Shown here: positions 13,601-24,470 of the stretch, piece by piece
Layout: the number at the start of each line of letters is the position of its first letter
Position numbering within the stretch: the stretch's first letter is position 1
Source: Tetracentron sinense
Lineage: Eukaryota > Streptophyta > Magnoliopsida > Trochodendrales > Trochodendraceae
NCBI GenBank assembly: GCA_015143295.1
Contig: CM026551.1
Coordinates: 9,878,499 to 9,942,498 of the forward strand
DNA: 64,000 nucleotides
Reading direction: 5' to 3'
The notes under the pieces: generated by a model
Databases searched by the model: none
What the model was told of the DNA's origin: nothing
Seen by the model: the letters and a program-made list of their open reading frames with translations, nothing else
Position numbers and translations under genes: made by a program

Positions 13601-13878
13601 ATGGTCCGTATGGAGGTGTACAACCTCATGTGCAAGTGCCAATACTAATGGCAGTGCCGGTGACAGTTATCTATTATTATCTAGAGTATCCACCAATGGG
13701 AGTATTGATACGTGTTGGGGTAGATGACTATCAACGTTATGTATAAGAGTATACATCATTGTTCTCTCATCAGATGAACTGGGCAGAATATTGTACTTAT
13801 GTGGAGAACCAGTACTATCAACAGTTTAGTCAGGACATAGATGACTTTGACCCTGCGTGTAACTCCATGTGGATGTGA
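10650..13878 (+). pseudogene. broken hAT transposase (BED finger, DUF659, hAT C-terminal dimerisation)
   Basis: Parts in order: a BED zinc finger at about 10690-10850 (CNYCGKVIKSGG...LKQHLVGGH, with C-x2-C and H-x4-H); a DUF659/RNase-H-like region at 11220-11550 (VTIMCDGWTGP and VVTDNKSAFVKAG carry the expected acidic residues); a middle helical region at 11555-12070; a short exon near 12170-12330 (HMLAYYLNPKYHD); and the dimerisation region at 12570-12770 (ASSSACKRNWSTSALIHTKQ). A long low-complexity tail follows to 13878. Damage: a frame change near 11090, two stops after KKYHL (11550), a stop after IYNHG, a stop after IINDR and a stop after DDYQRYV. At least two introns are implied. It cannot make a full transposase. 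Confidence 0.85.
12940..13746 (+). other. low-complexity C-terminal tail of the hAT transposase
   Basis: This 268-codon open stretch is rich in Ser, Asp, Gly and Gln. It holds an RG/GR-rich basic patch (SGRGRGKAKERDEDVD) and then a Tyr-Gly-Pro block (YGYVSGYEPYDYGYGPYGG). It continues the frame of the transposase end and is interrupted by one stop before DIDDFDPACNSMWM at 13878. It has no host-protein domain that I recognise. I read it as an intrinsically disordered tail of the transposase and not a separate gene. Confidence 0.6.
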
Positions 13879-14773
13879 GCTTGTGATTGTACTTGTTGAG
13901 GTTGGAAGGACTTATTTTAATAGATATATATTATAATGTTATTTTTTTAGAAGTCCTGCTTGTTTACATCAAAAATAAATTAAAAAAAACATAAAAAAAT
14001 TATAGCTTAATAGACAACACTCAGTAGACATAAGACCGAGGTCTTACTTGTTTACATCAAAAATAAAAATAAAAATAAAAATACTTGAATTGGGGTTTCT
14101 GCACATTTAAATAAAATTACATTAACTTGTTTTTACATAATTATATCCACTTCAAATTTAAATAAAATTACAGTCTTCTTTTTCTCTTGAGTCTTGATGT
14201 AGAGTCTCTGATAATTCAACTATCTCATCCTCTTCTCATATTGATTCAATCCTGTAAAAACATTGAGGTCATCAATTGACAATATACAGAAATATCAAGA
14301 AGAAATTATAGCTTAAACAAGCAGAAAACATGTCATTTAACTTGAAGTTGGAGATATCATTATTGATGTATTAATTATTATGTATGAAATTGATTGTATT
14401 TGAGTTAATTGTTATGTTTGATTGAGAAATGAATGCAACTTTTTATGTAAGTTACATCAATATTAGTGAATCATACATTATCGTTAGTGTCAGCGCACGT
14501 CTTTGGCTCCCTTCTCATTGCATCTCTTATATACATTGTTGTTTTTTTAATTTTTTTGATTCTCAGATGTGTATTAACATCTATTTTAACATTTCCTTAA
14601 GTTTCATTGAAAAATTCTATGTTTTTCACTATTTTTTTCAATTTTTTTCTCTACGTGCAATATTGTTCCCTTGATGTTGATATATCTTGTGAAATATCCT
14701 CGATATATCTTTTTTCCATGGTTCGAAATGACATGCGAAATCGACATTTCGAACCTTGGGAGAGGGTGAGTGA

Positions 14774-15031
14774 GATATTAGGCTAAAGCCTAGTTTTTCA
14801 CCACCCATCTTATCTTGAAGGATCCTTCCTTGCTTGTTTTGTTGTCTTTTTTGTTAGCATTTCTTTTGAGTTTACTCCTTTGTAAACTCCATTTGTGTTC
14901 ATGATATTGGGCTAAAAAGCCTAGCTTTTCACCCAACTTGTCTTGAAGGATCCTTCCTTGCTTGCTTTGTTGTCTTTTTTGTTAGCATTTCTTTTGAGTT
15001 TACTCCTTTGTAAACTTTAGTTGTGTTCATG
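14774..15031. repeat. two-copy tandem duplication, 129 bp, in LINE tail
   Basis: Copies are 14774-14902 and 14903-15031, about 93 percent alike by eye. Both include CTTGAAGGATCCTTCCTTGC. The duplication lies in the 3' untranslated end of the split LINE. Confidence 0.85.
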
Positions 15032-15286
15032 ATTTTCTTTTTTCCGATCTATATATGTTATACTGATTACTGATAAAAAAAAGATGAAATGAGAAATGGA
15101 AATAACAAAGAACTAGAATATTTACATAGACCCAACAACATGAATTCAAAGTTTATGAATGTCTAGAAAGCTTGATCATATAAAATCACAAATTCGCTAC
15201 TGTTTAGAAATTCATACAAAATCATGTCCATTGACCTTTGTATGAGAGTGATTGGAGGTTTCTGAGGGTCAACATCTTCCTAGTAT

Positions 15287-15882
15287 CATGGTTTAAAAAA
15301 ACGCTGAAATCGATACATCGGTTTTGGTAGGATCCAATACCCGATACCTAATCTTTACACTTTTTTTAGAGAAAAAATAAGACTCGTCTGAAACCGTTGT
15401 GTATCACCCAAGTCCTACGATATGTAATGGTTTTGGCATAGGGTTCGTTCGACCTTTTTAGATAAAAGGGGTTACCACAAACCCCTCAAAACACCCCAAA
15501 AACTTCTCTTTTGTTTCTCGCTTGTTCTCTACCCATTCTAGGCCCTAAACCTAAATCCTTTTGTTTTTTAGTAATTAAAAACTTGATTTGGGGTTTGAAT
15601 TATCAATTTGAAGAAATCTATGTTAAGTTCTTCATTTCGGGATAAACTCATCTAGACATCTACTGACTACTACTGTACTATATTTCATTATTTTTTCATT
15701 TTCTACTTGATATTGGCTTTAGAAGAATGTTGTTACCTATCCATTGCCTTATTTTATTTTTAATTTTTGTGATTTTTTAGAAGTTAAAAAAATATAAATA
15801 AATAAGCCTAAAACTTATACGTATCAGTTTCGGTTGGGAGTTAGGACCTTTATGGTCCTCGAAACTGAGTTTTTAATCCTTG
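15287..15882. mobile_element. hAT-like MITE, about 596 bp
   Basis: The left end reads CATGGTTTAAAAAAACGCTG, and the right end read inward starts CAAGGATTAAAAACTCAGTT, an imperfect terminal inverted repeat. Flanks CCTAGTAT (15279-15286) and TCCAGTAT (15883-15890) match at 6 of 8 positions. Nothing is encoded. It lies in the enlarged PMT intron. Confidence 0.6.
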
Positions 15883-16479
15883 TCCAGTATATGATCATGG
15901 GTGGACAACCAACTATCCTTGGTTGGAGTAAAGTGTTTTTAGGTTGCTGACAATTCTAGGGTTTGGAAAGGTCCTACTCTGGAGTGTTCTTGTATTGGAA
16001 AAAAAGAAAAAAAAACTGGAATGTCTACTGATTACTGAAAGAACCCAACAGTAGAGTGTTTTTATGGTGCAAAATACCAGTAAACTAGGTCAGGGGGCAG
16101 GGCATATATTTGTAATGTTGATTTGACTTCTGTTCTTCTAAAATGACTTTCATATAGAGCATTGGGGGAAAACCTTGTAAATCTGCTTAATTATGTAATA
16201 TTGTTCTGTTCATTTTCTTCTTCACGCCTTCAATATTGTCCATTCCTCTAATGTTTCCATGAACCAGTTTATATTTAGGAGCACAAGTTCATCTATCTTA
16301 GCCTTGCAGTTCTGCAATTGTTTCCATATATCTTCTGCTTAGCTCCTTAAAGTTGCATGAGTAAATACGTTGTAGTGCTTTCATAGAATGGAATGGCGGA
16401 ACAGGATTCATGTTGCCGACTCTAGATCTTTGAAATAAGGCACTGATGAAGATGAAGTTGATGCAATGTTGGAATGTAC

Positions 16480-17150
16480 AAAGTTCCATGCCATGGGATG
16501 TTCGTCTCTGTGACAATAGGTTTATATCAGGGGTTAGCTTTGAGTCTATCTTTTTACATAGGTTATGGGAGAACTGTAGGTTATGGGAGAACTGACGGCT
16601 CATATTCAAGGGGAGGTTCCTTGTTGTGTGTTATTTGCAGACGACGTGTTATTAATTGATTAAACTAAAGGGGGAGTAAATGCAACACTAGAATTGTAGG
16701 GATACATTGGAATCTAAAGGTTTTAAAATAAATCAGACCACGTCAGGAGCAGGGGATGCAACTTCCTAATAGATGCTGCACGTGTTAGGTGGACAAGGAA
16801 GATGCCCACCACCTTCTCCTCCATTGTCCGGTGGCTAGGTACGTGTGGAGCCTTTTTCTATCATTGTTCTGGGTTTTGATTGCGACAACAAGGAGGTCGG
16901 TAATGTGATTCTCAGTTGGCCTGATAATGTATTTAGCAATATGGGCAATACTTGTTGGGGCATGTTACCTTATGTCATAATTTGAGGCATTTGGCGAGAG
17001 AGAAACCAATTGATTTTTTTATGTGAAATATTATTCTGTCCCCAAGCTCTATGAGTTCATAGGATGGGATCTTTGAAATTGGGTAGAACCCCTCGGGGAG
17101 ATTTGGGATCTTTGAAATTGGGTAGAACCCCTTGGGGAGATTGGGGATAT
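16480..17150 (+). mobile_element. second LINE fragment (reverse transcriptase and zf-RVT)
   Basis: Across frames one can read the reverse-transcriptase wording LYQGLAL near 16517 and LFADDV-like sequence near 16628, followed by a DKEDAHHLLLHCPVARYVW-like zinc-binding segment near 16795 and WGIWRER near 16985. These are hallmarks of plant L1-type LINE ORF2 C-termini. It contains two short internal duplications (19-bp period near 16561 and 39-bp period from 17065). It is a dead fragment in the PMT intron. Confidence 0.7.
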
Positions 17151-18099
17151 CGCTTCATCTGATTTTGTGTCAAATTAGAGTAAATTATTTTTGTGACCTT
17201 TGAGTCCCCTTTGCTCTGCTTACTCTGGCTGTGTGTAGGATCATCCTGGCTATGTATGTAGCTTCCTTACTTATTGAAAGCAAGAAGAGGCATCGGTTGT
17301 AGTAAGTAACCAAGGTCAGGTTTGAAAGAAAATTAAGTGTAAAATTTCTATTAGATATCAAGTGGGGTGACAACTGGACGAGTGTGGCATGCGTAAGTTT
17401 CAACCAGAAGCCAATCCGAACTTGACCAAACGGCCTTTAACTCGACCTGGAACCATATTGGGTTTCAGTTGCTCAACCTGAACCTGACCCAAAACTGGCA
17501 AGATCTAAGCTGGACTACTTGGTTAATCCTTTATGACCGATTGGAACAACTAAGCATTCAGACTTGCAAATGCTTAGGGAACTGCAATATCTTGGTACAG
17601 ATAACTTGGAATTTGTTTGTGAAGCTAAGTTATTATCTTATAGCACTGCCAGATGACTAGATTTATACTCAGCTTGCATGTAGAAGCTTGCTATTCCTTC
17701 AGTTCTCATTCCAGACTTTAGTAAGAGCTGAAACTGAGTCATGATAATGTTGCTTGCTAAACTTTCTTTAGAAACTTTCAATGTATTCTCCTCCTCATAT
17801 ATAATGCTGAGGTGAATCTTTATGTGCTTCCATATTTTGAGGTTTTCAATCCTTTGTATCCAGGCAGAAATTATCTAATGTCTTATATTTTTCTCAGTCA
17901 TATTTCTTATTTTAATTTATATTCTTTTGTCCTAAAATTTTAGTTTTGTGGTGTATTTTAGGTACAAGAAAATGAATACATGCGTAACCCCTTTTCCTGA
18001 GGTTACCAGTGCTAATGAAGTAGCAGGAGGAGAATTGGAGAAGTTTCCAGCTAGGCTTTTCGCAGTCCCTCCCAGAATAGCTATGGGATTTGTTCCAGG

Positions 18100-18336
18100 C
18101 AGTATTGCCAGAACCGGACCGGGCATCGAATTGGTAGAGTGGCCAGTACCCTTTTGCAAAAAAACCTTTTTTTCATTTTTTCCTAATTTTCTCCCTGGTC
18201 TGACCGGTTCCCAACCGGCTTTGGCCGGTTTTAACCGGTTCTGGCTGGTTCTTAAAGAATACTGGTTTTGAGGGTTTTGGGAACCGGCGAGGGGGCCGGT
18301 TCGACTGGCCGGTCCGGCCCGGTTCTGACAACACTG
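18100..18336. mobile_element. hAT MITE, 237 bp, inserted in a PMT exon
   Basis: Left end CAGTATTGCCAGAACCGG and right end CCGGTTCTGACAACACTG form terminal inverted repeats. The flanking 8 bp GTTCCAGG (18092-18099 and 18337-18344) are identical. The interior is rich in ACCGG/CCGGTT. Removing element plus one flank restores the exon frame here ([11 protein letters not shown] joined to [10 protein letters not shown]). It is thus a clean exon insertion. Confidence 0.92.
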
Positions 18337-19413
18337 GTTCCAGGGGGTCACAGTGGAATCTTATCAAGAAGAAAATATACTCTGGAAAAAGCATGTAAAT
18401 TCTTATAAAAGGATCAATAAATTAATTGGCACAGGGAGATACTGGAACATGATGGATATAAATGCAGGTCTGGGAGGTTTTGCAGCAGCACTTGAATCAC
18501 CAAAATCATGGGTAATGAATGTTGTACCTACTATTACTGAGAAGAACATTTTGGGTGTTATCTACGAGAGAGGTCTGATTGGCATATATCATGATTCATG
18601 ACATGACTGATGTGTTCCTCTCTCTTTATTGTCCACATTAAAAGTCATTTTATAACACAAATTTCTTCCTGACTTTGATTCTTTCATACTAATGGGTTCT
18701 TTTATCATATTTATATTCCAGATATTTGGTTAAAGTCGTTGGAAGTACAAATCAACTTCAAATCTTGTTACTGTTTCCATTCCTTCGTCATAGGCCGTTC
18801 TTGATGGGTGCATTTGTAAGTTATAAAAAAAGAGTCTTGGACATGAAAATCTCACTTTGTGGAATCCTGCAAAAGAAGAGTCAAGCTGTCAAGGCATGAA
18901 AATCTTCTGTATTTCGAAATCTTTGTTAAGTCTTTGTTTGACATCTTCTTTCAGGTGTGAAGCCTTCTCTACTCACCCAAGGACGTACGACCTAATTCAT
19001 GCTAGTAGTGTATTCAGCTTGTACCTAAACAAGTAAGCCTCTACTTCCATTGTTGAATATCATAAACTAGTCATACTTGGTTTGTTCCTCAAGGTTAATT
19101 TAACATGGAAAATGTTCAGGGGTTTCGGTATAGCTTAATGATTTTTGGAAGCATAAACTAGCCTTGGTTTATGCCTCAAGGTTATTAAAATCTTTGGAAT
19201 CCCCATATTTAAAGACTTAATTTCCGTGTTTCAAAATTTAATTCAAAATCTTTATTTCTTGTTAGATCATCTTGTCTGGTGAACCGTGAAATGTGTGGAA
19301 CGAAGATTGCAACACTATGGTCATGGGTTCAGTCCTTTTTTCGGGTACAAGGCGTCATTTATCTAGGGTTAATAGTCTTCCCTTCCTCTGCAGCTCGTAA
19401 AGTTTTTCCCTTA

Positions 19414-19556
19414 CCTCCTGTTTGGTTGTGGAGAAAATAGATGAAAACGAATAAAAGAAAAGAAATTTTTTGTTTCCCTAACACAACTCTTTGTTGCATT
19501 TTTTCTTATTTCCTTTTCTCTGTTTTCAACTATTTTCTCAGCAACCAAACAGGGTG
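19414..19556. mobile_element. Tourist-like MITE copy 1
   Basis: 143 bp with ends like CCTGTTTGGTTGTGGAGAAA and its inverted partner, flanked by TTA on both sides (19411-19413 and 19557-19559). The TTA/TAA duplication is that of PIF/Harbinger elements. It lies in a PMT pseudogene intron. Confidence 0.8.
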
Positions 19557-20184
19557 TTACAAAAGAAGAAAAAAATAAATCAACCTCGGACTTGTGGCAG
19601 CAGGTTACGCTGTTTTTGGTGGTATTAATCTTTTTAAATTATTAATAATCCTGTTTAGTAGAGGCTCTTTTACTGAGATATGACTTGCTTTATAGGGAAA
19701 AAGGTTTTCTGTATTTCTTTAAACTGTTTAATCAAATAAATAAATGAACAGGTGCAAGTTAGAAGACATTCTTCTGGAGATGGATTGAATTTCGCGCCCT
19801 GAAGGAGCAGTTATCTTTTGGGATGATGTTGATGTTCTGAACAAGGTGAGGAAAGTGGTTGGCGGCATGAGATGGATAGCAAAATGTTGGATCATCAAGA
19901 TGCCCCCCTCGTGCCTGAGAAGATACTGGTTGCTGTCAAACAGTATTGGGTTGACAACGGAGGAAACAGCACATCTCATGATGATGAACTATATCACTGG
20001 TCAGGGGAAGGGAAGGTGGGATCGTGATACGTAACTGGAGGTTAAATTGCTCTCGGGATGTATATTTAAGTTTTTCCTCAATAGGCTTAGAGCTCTCGAA
20101 TATGGTATCGTTTAACAAGTGTCATGTTTCCAATGGTTGTAGAATGGGCCATATATCTCAACATTAGTCTAATTACATTATTGT

Positions 20185-20380
20185 TCTGTTTGTTTCAATG
20201 TAAAATAGGGAAAAAATGAATTCCACGGAAAATGTTATTTTCCTTGTATATTTCCTTTAGGACAATTGACATTTTGTACATTGAAACAAATGCATTTTCC
20301 TTGTATATTTCCTTTAGGACAATTGACATTTTCTGTGAAATTCATTTGTTTTTTCCTATTGTACATTGAAACAAATGGAG
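20185..20380. mobile_element. hairpin MITE with internal duplication
   Basis: The left arm (TTTGTTTCAATGTAAAATAG...) and right arm (...CTATTGTACATTGAAACAAA direction reversed) pair as long imperfect inverted repeats. Inside is a tandem duplication of period 57 (20237-20293 and 20294 onward). I could not fix a target duplication. Confidence 0.6.
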
Positions 20381-22411
20381 CCTATGTGTAAGGTGCACAT
20401 GAAGATGGAAATGAATTCAGAGGAAAGCCTACTACGATTTCTTTCTAGTTGGGCAGCAGGATTTTGAGAAGTTAGTAACCGGTTTGATGGTTCAAAAGGG
20501 ACTAAGCAGGTTTTCACTTTGTTTTCTTCAGGCAGATTACTAGCATTTTTGCGATGGTATCTCAATGGTTGTCCAATAGCAATGGGACAACTGTTCGGCC
20601 TTCTGCGGTAAGACATTAGTTAAATATGCTTGGTTCTCTTCGTGATCCCAACATTTCATGCTAGTACATAAGAATTTTGCTTTCAAAAGCATCCAAGGTA
20701 ATTTTAATTTGAATTGTCATTAGAAGTTAGAAGACATGTTGGCTGGTATTTTCCTTAGTAACTTACGCCAGGTTCGGTTTAGACTCTTGAAACCTGCTTG
20801 AAAGTTAATCGGTTGGAAACCATTTGTAAATACAAATGATTTGGATGAAATTGTTTCAGCGTGTTTTTTTTTTTAATTATTATTTTTTAAATTAAAAAAA
20901 CTGTTTTTAGAGTTTTTTAATATTAAAAATATTTTTTTAATTTAAAAAAATAATAATTTATGAAAAAAAAAAACCAAGGATGGGTGAGTGAACCCTAGGG
21001 GTGGGTGAACCTTACCCATGGTTAAGGGGTGTCAAAGGAGACACGTGGTGACCTCTAGGGGTTCCAACTCGAGAGGATCCTGAGCCTTTACACTACTCTG
21101 CAATTTATGTAGATTACCACTTTTTTTCCTACCTGATAACTGGACATGTTTATTTACAAAAGCACTTATACTTTAAATGCTTTCCTGCACAAGTGTTTAT
21201 GGGATGGGTAATCTAAACCAAGCGTGGCCGTTGAAGATTGGAACACTAATAATAACTGTAAACAGATTATGAGGGCTAGATCTTCCATCTACAATTCCAG
21301 TAATGAGCTTTTAACCTTGCATTGCCGGTTCCGAATCCGAAAAGAGGATGACCTTATATTAGAATGGGAAGGCAGAATAGGATTTGTGTACCCACACCAA
21401 AGGAGTACGACATGGCTCCTAGGGTGATGAAAATGCTGAAACTGATGCTCAATATGACATATCCCAAACATGAATGCCTGGTTTGCAGCTCATTATGAGA
21501 TCTCAAACATGGATGCTTGCAGTTCTATTCAAACTACATGATTGGTGAAACTATAGTTGCAGGGAAGCTATGTATTAGGTGAGATACTCGCTTATTAAGA
21601 AGCTCATTTCTTGGACCTCAAGAAGCTTGTTTTCTAAACTTTCTTCTATCACATCACATTTAGTAGTCAAAAAGGGTTATTTATGTGCGACATGATAGGA
21701 TAAACCTAAATCTACTGGCTAGGGTTTAGATCATAAGAAAGTATCATTGGATTGGAACGTAAGGCCACCTATTTCTTTATAGATATCTCATGTAAGTCAA
21801 AATCTAAGGTATGACTGGACATGCTAATATAATGGGAGTTAGACGCACATTTTTTTCTCGTTTCCTAAGAATTCTTTAAGCTTCGTTTCCTACTTCTCGC
21901 TTTTGTTTTGCTTCTCGTTCTGGTAACTATGACTAGCATAATATTTTTAGGAACAATCTAAAGGAAAATTAGTGTAATTTATCTCTAATTCGTGTGGTGT
22001 TGGAGCTTTGTTGATGGGTTGATCAATGTTGGATATTCGAATGTAGCTACAAAGAAGGAAAGCCATCACTTTAAAGCATGTTACTGTGTCGCTTTCCTTA
22101 AGACATTATTCGCCTTCATTACATGTCTGCATCAGATTAGCCTCCGAATCATCTCCTACGCCTCTTAAAGGTAGGTTGAGTGACCTGCTTATTCTTCTAA
22201 TTCTGTGCCTGCACCAACAAGATAGTTTGAAACCCATTTCCTATTGTCCAACAAACTTTCGATGAAAACTAACAGCTATGTTTTAGGGGTTTTCTGAGAG
22301 AATTTACCCCCTCATAACTAGCCGCCATCTCTACATCTGGTTCACTTTTAATTTTTACTGGGTTAGGCCTTATATACCTCTTTTGGGAAATCCTCTCCTT
22401 TAGAGTTTCAC
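20381..22411. other. gene-free stretch downstream of PMT pseudogene
   Basis: No exon or transposon end is convincing. An AT-rich tract at 20870-20970 is followed by a diverged piece (20990-21060) whose wording (GTTAAGG...GACACGTGG) recalls the interior of the Helitron family described elsewhere in this window. The region 21180-21480 has short open frames without recognisable domains. Confidence 0.4.
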
Positions 22412-22414
22412 TAA

Positions 22415-22555
22415 TCCTATGTTTGGTTGCCGAGAAAATAAGTAAGAAGTGAGAAAATAAAAGAAAATTTGAGAATACCCAACTAAGAATTGTACTAGAA
22501 ATCTAATTTTAAAAAAATAACGTTTCACATATTTTTTGGGCAAGCAAACATATCA
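22415..22555. mobile_element. Tourist-like MITE copy 2
   Basis: 141 bp. The left end TCCTATGTTTGGTTGCCGAG pairs with the right end. TAA flanks both sides (22412-22414 and 22556-22558). Confidence 0.8.
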
Positions 22556-22710
22556 TAAAGAAAGGCAGGAGAAAAAGAGTAGATTTGGTTAGAAGTCCAA
22601 TGAAAAATCATCTCCATTGCTTGCTTGAAAAAGAGTAATAGTTCCTCCATTTCCAAAAAGAAGTTACCATTAATAAGATGGATCACCAGTCTGATTAACA
22701 CATCTGTACC

Positions 22711-23328
22711 CAGGGGCGGAGCCAGGATTTTCGGCCAGGGGGGGCTAATGGTGAGATGTGGGGGTTCGGGGGCGTAGCCCCCGAAAAAAAAATTTAGTAC
22801 CAAGTTTGTGGGTCATCTCGTCTCTTTGTACGTTGGTAAAGAATATAGTTTTGAGTAGTGATGATTAGCAAACCCACTGCTTAACTTACCGTCGTGTCCT
22901 CGTGTCCCTTTTAACACTCCTTTAACCCTGGTTAAGCTTATCAAAATTAAATTTAAGATTTTTATTATTATTTTTTCTAAAAAACTAGGTTGGATTGCTT
23001 AACTCTATGAGTGAGTGAATCTTAACCACAATTGGTGAGGGTTAAAGAAGGGCATGGACCAATGAGGACCGGCCATTTCATTCAATGATGAAAAACACCG
23101 GTAATTTAAGCATTTTCATATGCCTACGCCATCTTAAATTAAATAATATAAATATATAAAAAAAAAATTTCTTCTCAAAATTTTCAGGGGGGGCTTAGAT
23201 CCCCCACCACCACCCGGCTTTGCCCTTGCTCCTAGGCCACACCCACATTACACTATGCAAAAAAAAAAATTCCCAAAAGTTGAGGGGGGGCTTCAGCCCC
23301 CCCTGGGCCCCATGTGGCTCCGCCCCTG
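22711..23328. mobile_element. hAT non-autonomous element, 618 bp (CAGGGGCGGAGCC family)
   Basis: Ends are CAGGGGCGGAGCCA and, at the right, TGGCTCCGCCCCTG, a perfect inverted match. The identical 8-bp duplication TCTGTACC flanks it (22703-22710 and 23329-23336). A second right-end-like block near 23190-23225 suggests an internal rearrangement or a nested relative. It encodes nothing. A shorter relative is at 57103-57345. Confidence 0.92.
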
Positions 23329-23336
23329 TCTGTACC

Positions 23337-23724
23337 TACTCCACCACATGGCTCATGTTAATTCCTTGACCAATCAATCGTTCAGTTGATGGCTAGACAA
23401 GCCACCTGGATGATAATGACAACACACTCTAGATACTCCACCCTTTAGAGTCCAAATCCAAGAGCCACAACCACTCTACTGGGGGGGTGTTCACCCACAG
23501 CATAGTCATGCCACATGACATGACTTGATACTTTATCAGTATCAAAGTGTTTCTCAAGAGAGATACAATCTTTTTCTTTGTACACGGCAATCAGGTTCCT
23601 CCTGACGCGGAAGAGGGGATGATATGTTTTTAACGAGGCAAAAGGACATGATGATTTTGAAAAACATAAAACGAGGAGCTGTATATACAAACATTAACTA
23701 GAAGAAAAAAGAAAAATATATATG
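23337..23724. other. gene-free stretch
   Basis: No recognisable gene, RNA or transposon end. A reverse-strand open frame of 81 codons has no domain I recognise. Confidence 0.35.
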
Positions 23725-23732
23725 TATCTAGA

Positions 23733-24100
23733 CTAGAGGTGTATTTCAATCCGAGCTAGAAAAACAAGGCTTGAAGCTCAGTTCGAACAAAATGACTTGG
23801 ATTGAGCTCGATCTTGGTTCATTAAAAAAATATTATTATATTACTAATAATAATAATAATATTATTATTATTATGAGTGATATCTAATTTTTTTTATTAA
23901 GATATATTATAATATTCAAGCATAGCTGAGCTCAAGCTGAACTGAGCCTCAAATGAGCAAAGCAAAATCAAACGAACTAGGTTTGAACAAAGTTTCAAGC
24001 TCGAATAAAATCTCAGCTCGATCAAGCTAAAAATTTTAGCTGGAATTTAGTTTGGTCGAATTGAGGTTTAACGAGCCAACTTGGCTTAAATACACCCCTA
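23733..24100. mobile_element. hAT-like MITE, 368 bp, GAGCTCG-rich family
   Basis: Left end TAGAGGTGTATTTCAATCC and right end, read inward, TAGGGGTGTATTTAAGCC. Flanks are TATCTAGA (23725-23732) and TATCTAGT (24101-24108), 7 of 8 alike. The interior is dominated by AGCTCGA/GAGCTC motifs around an (AAT)n core. Relatives occur near 27.9, 35.4, 36.2, 36.5, 47.1 and 55.0 kb. Confidence 0.8.
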
Positions 24101-24149
24101 TATCTAGTATTTCCTAGTTAGCAAGCGATGATTATTTTATCTTATTTTT

Positions 24150-24325
24150 TGTAACAGAGGGTGTCCAAAACCCTTTGGGGGCAAGGATTAGTCCCTTTCG
24201 GGTGTCCACACCGACCCACTTAGAATTTTTACTACGGATGCCTAGGTAAGTCGAGAAGTGAGAGTTGAACACAACTACAGGGTGCAAACTCGAGATGCTA
24301 GCCCCCTGGGTATGATTTTCAACTA
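24150..24325 (-). mobile_element. tRNA-derived SINE, diverged
   Basis: Read on the minus strand it has a tRNA-like B-box (TGTTCAACTC) and ends with AAAGGGTTTTGGACACCC, the same 3' tail as the SINE at 60896 (GGGTTGGGGACACACC). No target duplication was seen. Confidence 0.5.
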
Positions 24326-24470
24326 AAGCATAAAGTTGGATGAAAGAGTCATGAACGGGGGATAAAGTGGGTGGAAAGAACAAAGAGAATAGGTAGGTGT
24401 ACTCTCCATTAGGCATTCATATTAAGGCATGAAATTGGAGTTGAGATGATATTTTGAAGGACTTTGCTAT

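Larger units (their letters stand above)
9142..14758 (+). mobile_element. hAT DNA transposon, about 5.6 kb, decayed autonomous type
   Basis: Terminal inverted repeats begin TAAGGTTTAAAATCTCG on the left and, read inward from the right, CAAGGTTCGAAATGTCG. The flanking 8 bp are GGAGGGGG (9134-9141) and GGAGAGGG (14759-14766), a 7/8 match typical of a hAT target duplication. Subterminal zones are rich in TTTCG and ATATCTCGA motifs. A possible leader exon near 9600-9697 ends in a GTGAGT donor. The transposase remains lie at 10650-13878 and are described separately. The element interrupts a LINE, so it is younger than that LINE. Confidence 0.85.
7870..15085 (+). mobile_element. LINE (non-LTR retrotransposon) remnant, split by a hAT insertion
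   Basis: The left part (about 7870-9141) encodes broken C-terminal reverse-transcriptase and zf-RVT-like sequence on the plus strand. Recognisable pieces are SLPSIYLGMPLGAGFKSKLA near 8010, LSSLPTYYMSLITIPYSIA near 8170, and NFLWNGKGDSIKYHLVACDK near 8250. It is 5' truncated, as is usual for LINEs. The 3' part resumes at 14767 after the hAT, with a tail that is itself duplicated and an A-rich end near 15074-15082. It lies in the large intron of the PMT pseudogene. Several stops and frame changes show it is dead. Confidence 0.75.
5118..20027 (+). pseudogene. decayed PMT-type (DUF248) putative methyltransferase gene
   Basis: This was a plant PMT17/18-like gene; the family are Golgi type II membrane proteins with a SAM-methyltransferase fold, linked to wall polysaccharide methylation. 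Readable exons: about 5118-5715 (membrane anchor [19 protein letters not shown], then [20 protein letters not shown]), 6785-7007 (GVASWGAYLM; LAMSFAPRDNHE), 7329-7611 (VDRVLRLGGYWILSGPP), 17962-18595, 18955-19032 and 19752-20027 ([15 protein letters not shown]). The order matches the family. The gene is broken: frame changes in exon 1 near 5330 and 5440, a frame change and an in-frame TGA in the second exon, a donor-like site near 7007 reading GGAAAG, a 237-bp MITE in the fourth exon, a TGA after LLEMD in the last exon and a frame change near 19875. A 10.3-kb intron (7612-17961) is filled with transposons. The true start is unclear. Loss of function is a firm reading. Confidence 0.88.

Noticed and set aside
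12940-13746. Independent host gene of 268 codons with disordered sequence.
   Set aside because: It follows the transposase dimerisation region within the hAT boundaries, so it is most simply the transposase tail.
17948-18271. Protein-coding frame of 107 codons starting [11 protein letters not shown].
   Set aside because: Its first half is a PMT exon (with intron sequence at the start) and its second half is the hAT MITE.
24150-24420. Reverse-strand 94-codon frame.
   Set aside because: It overlaps a diverged SINE and has no recognisable protein features.
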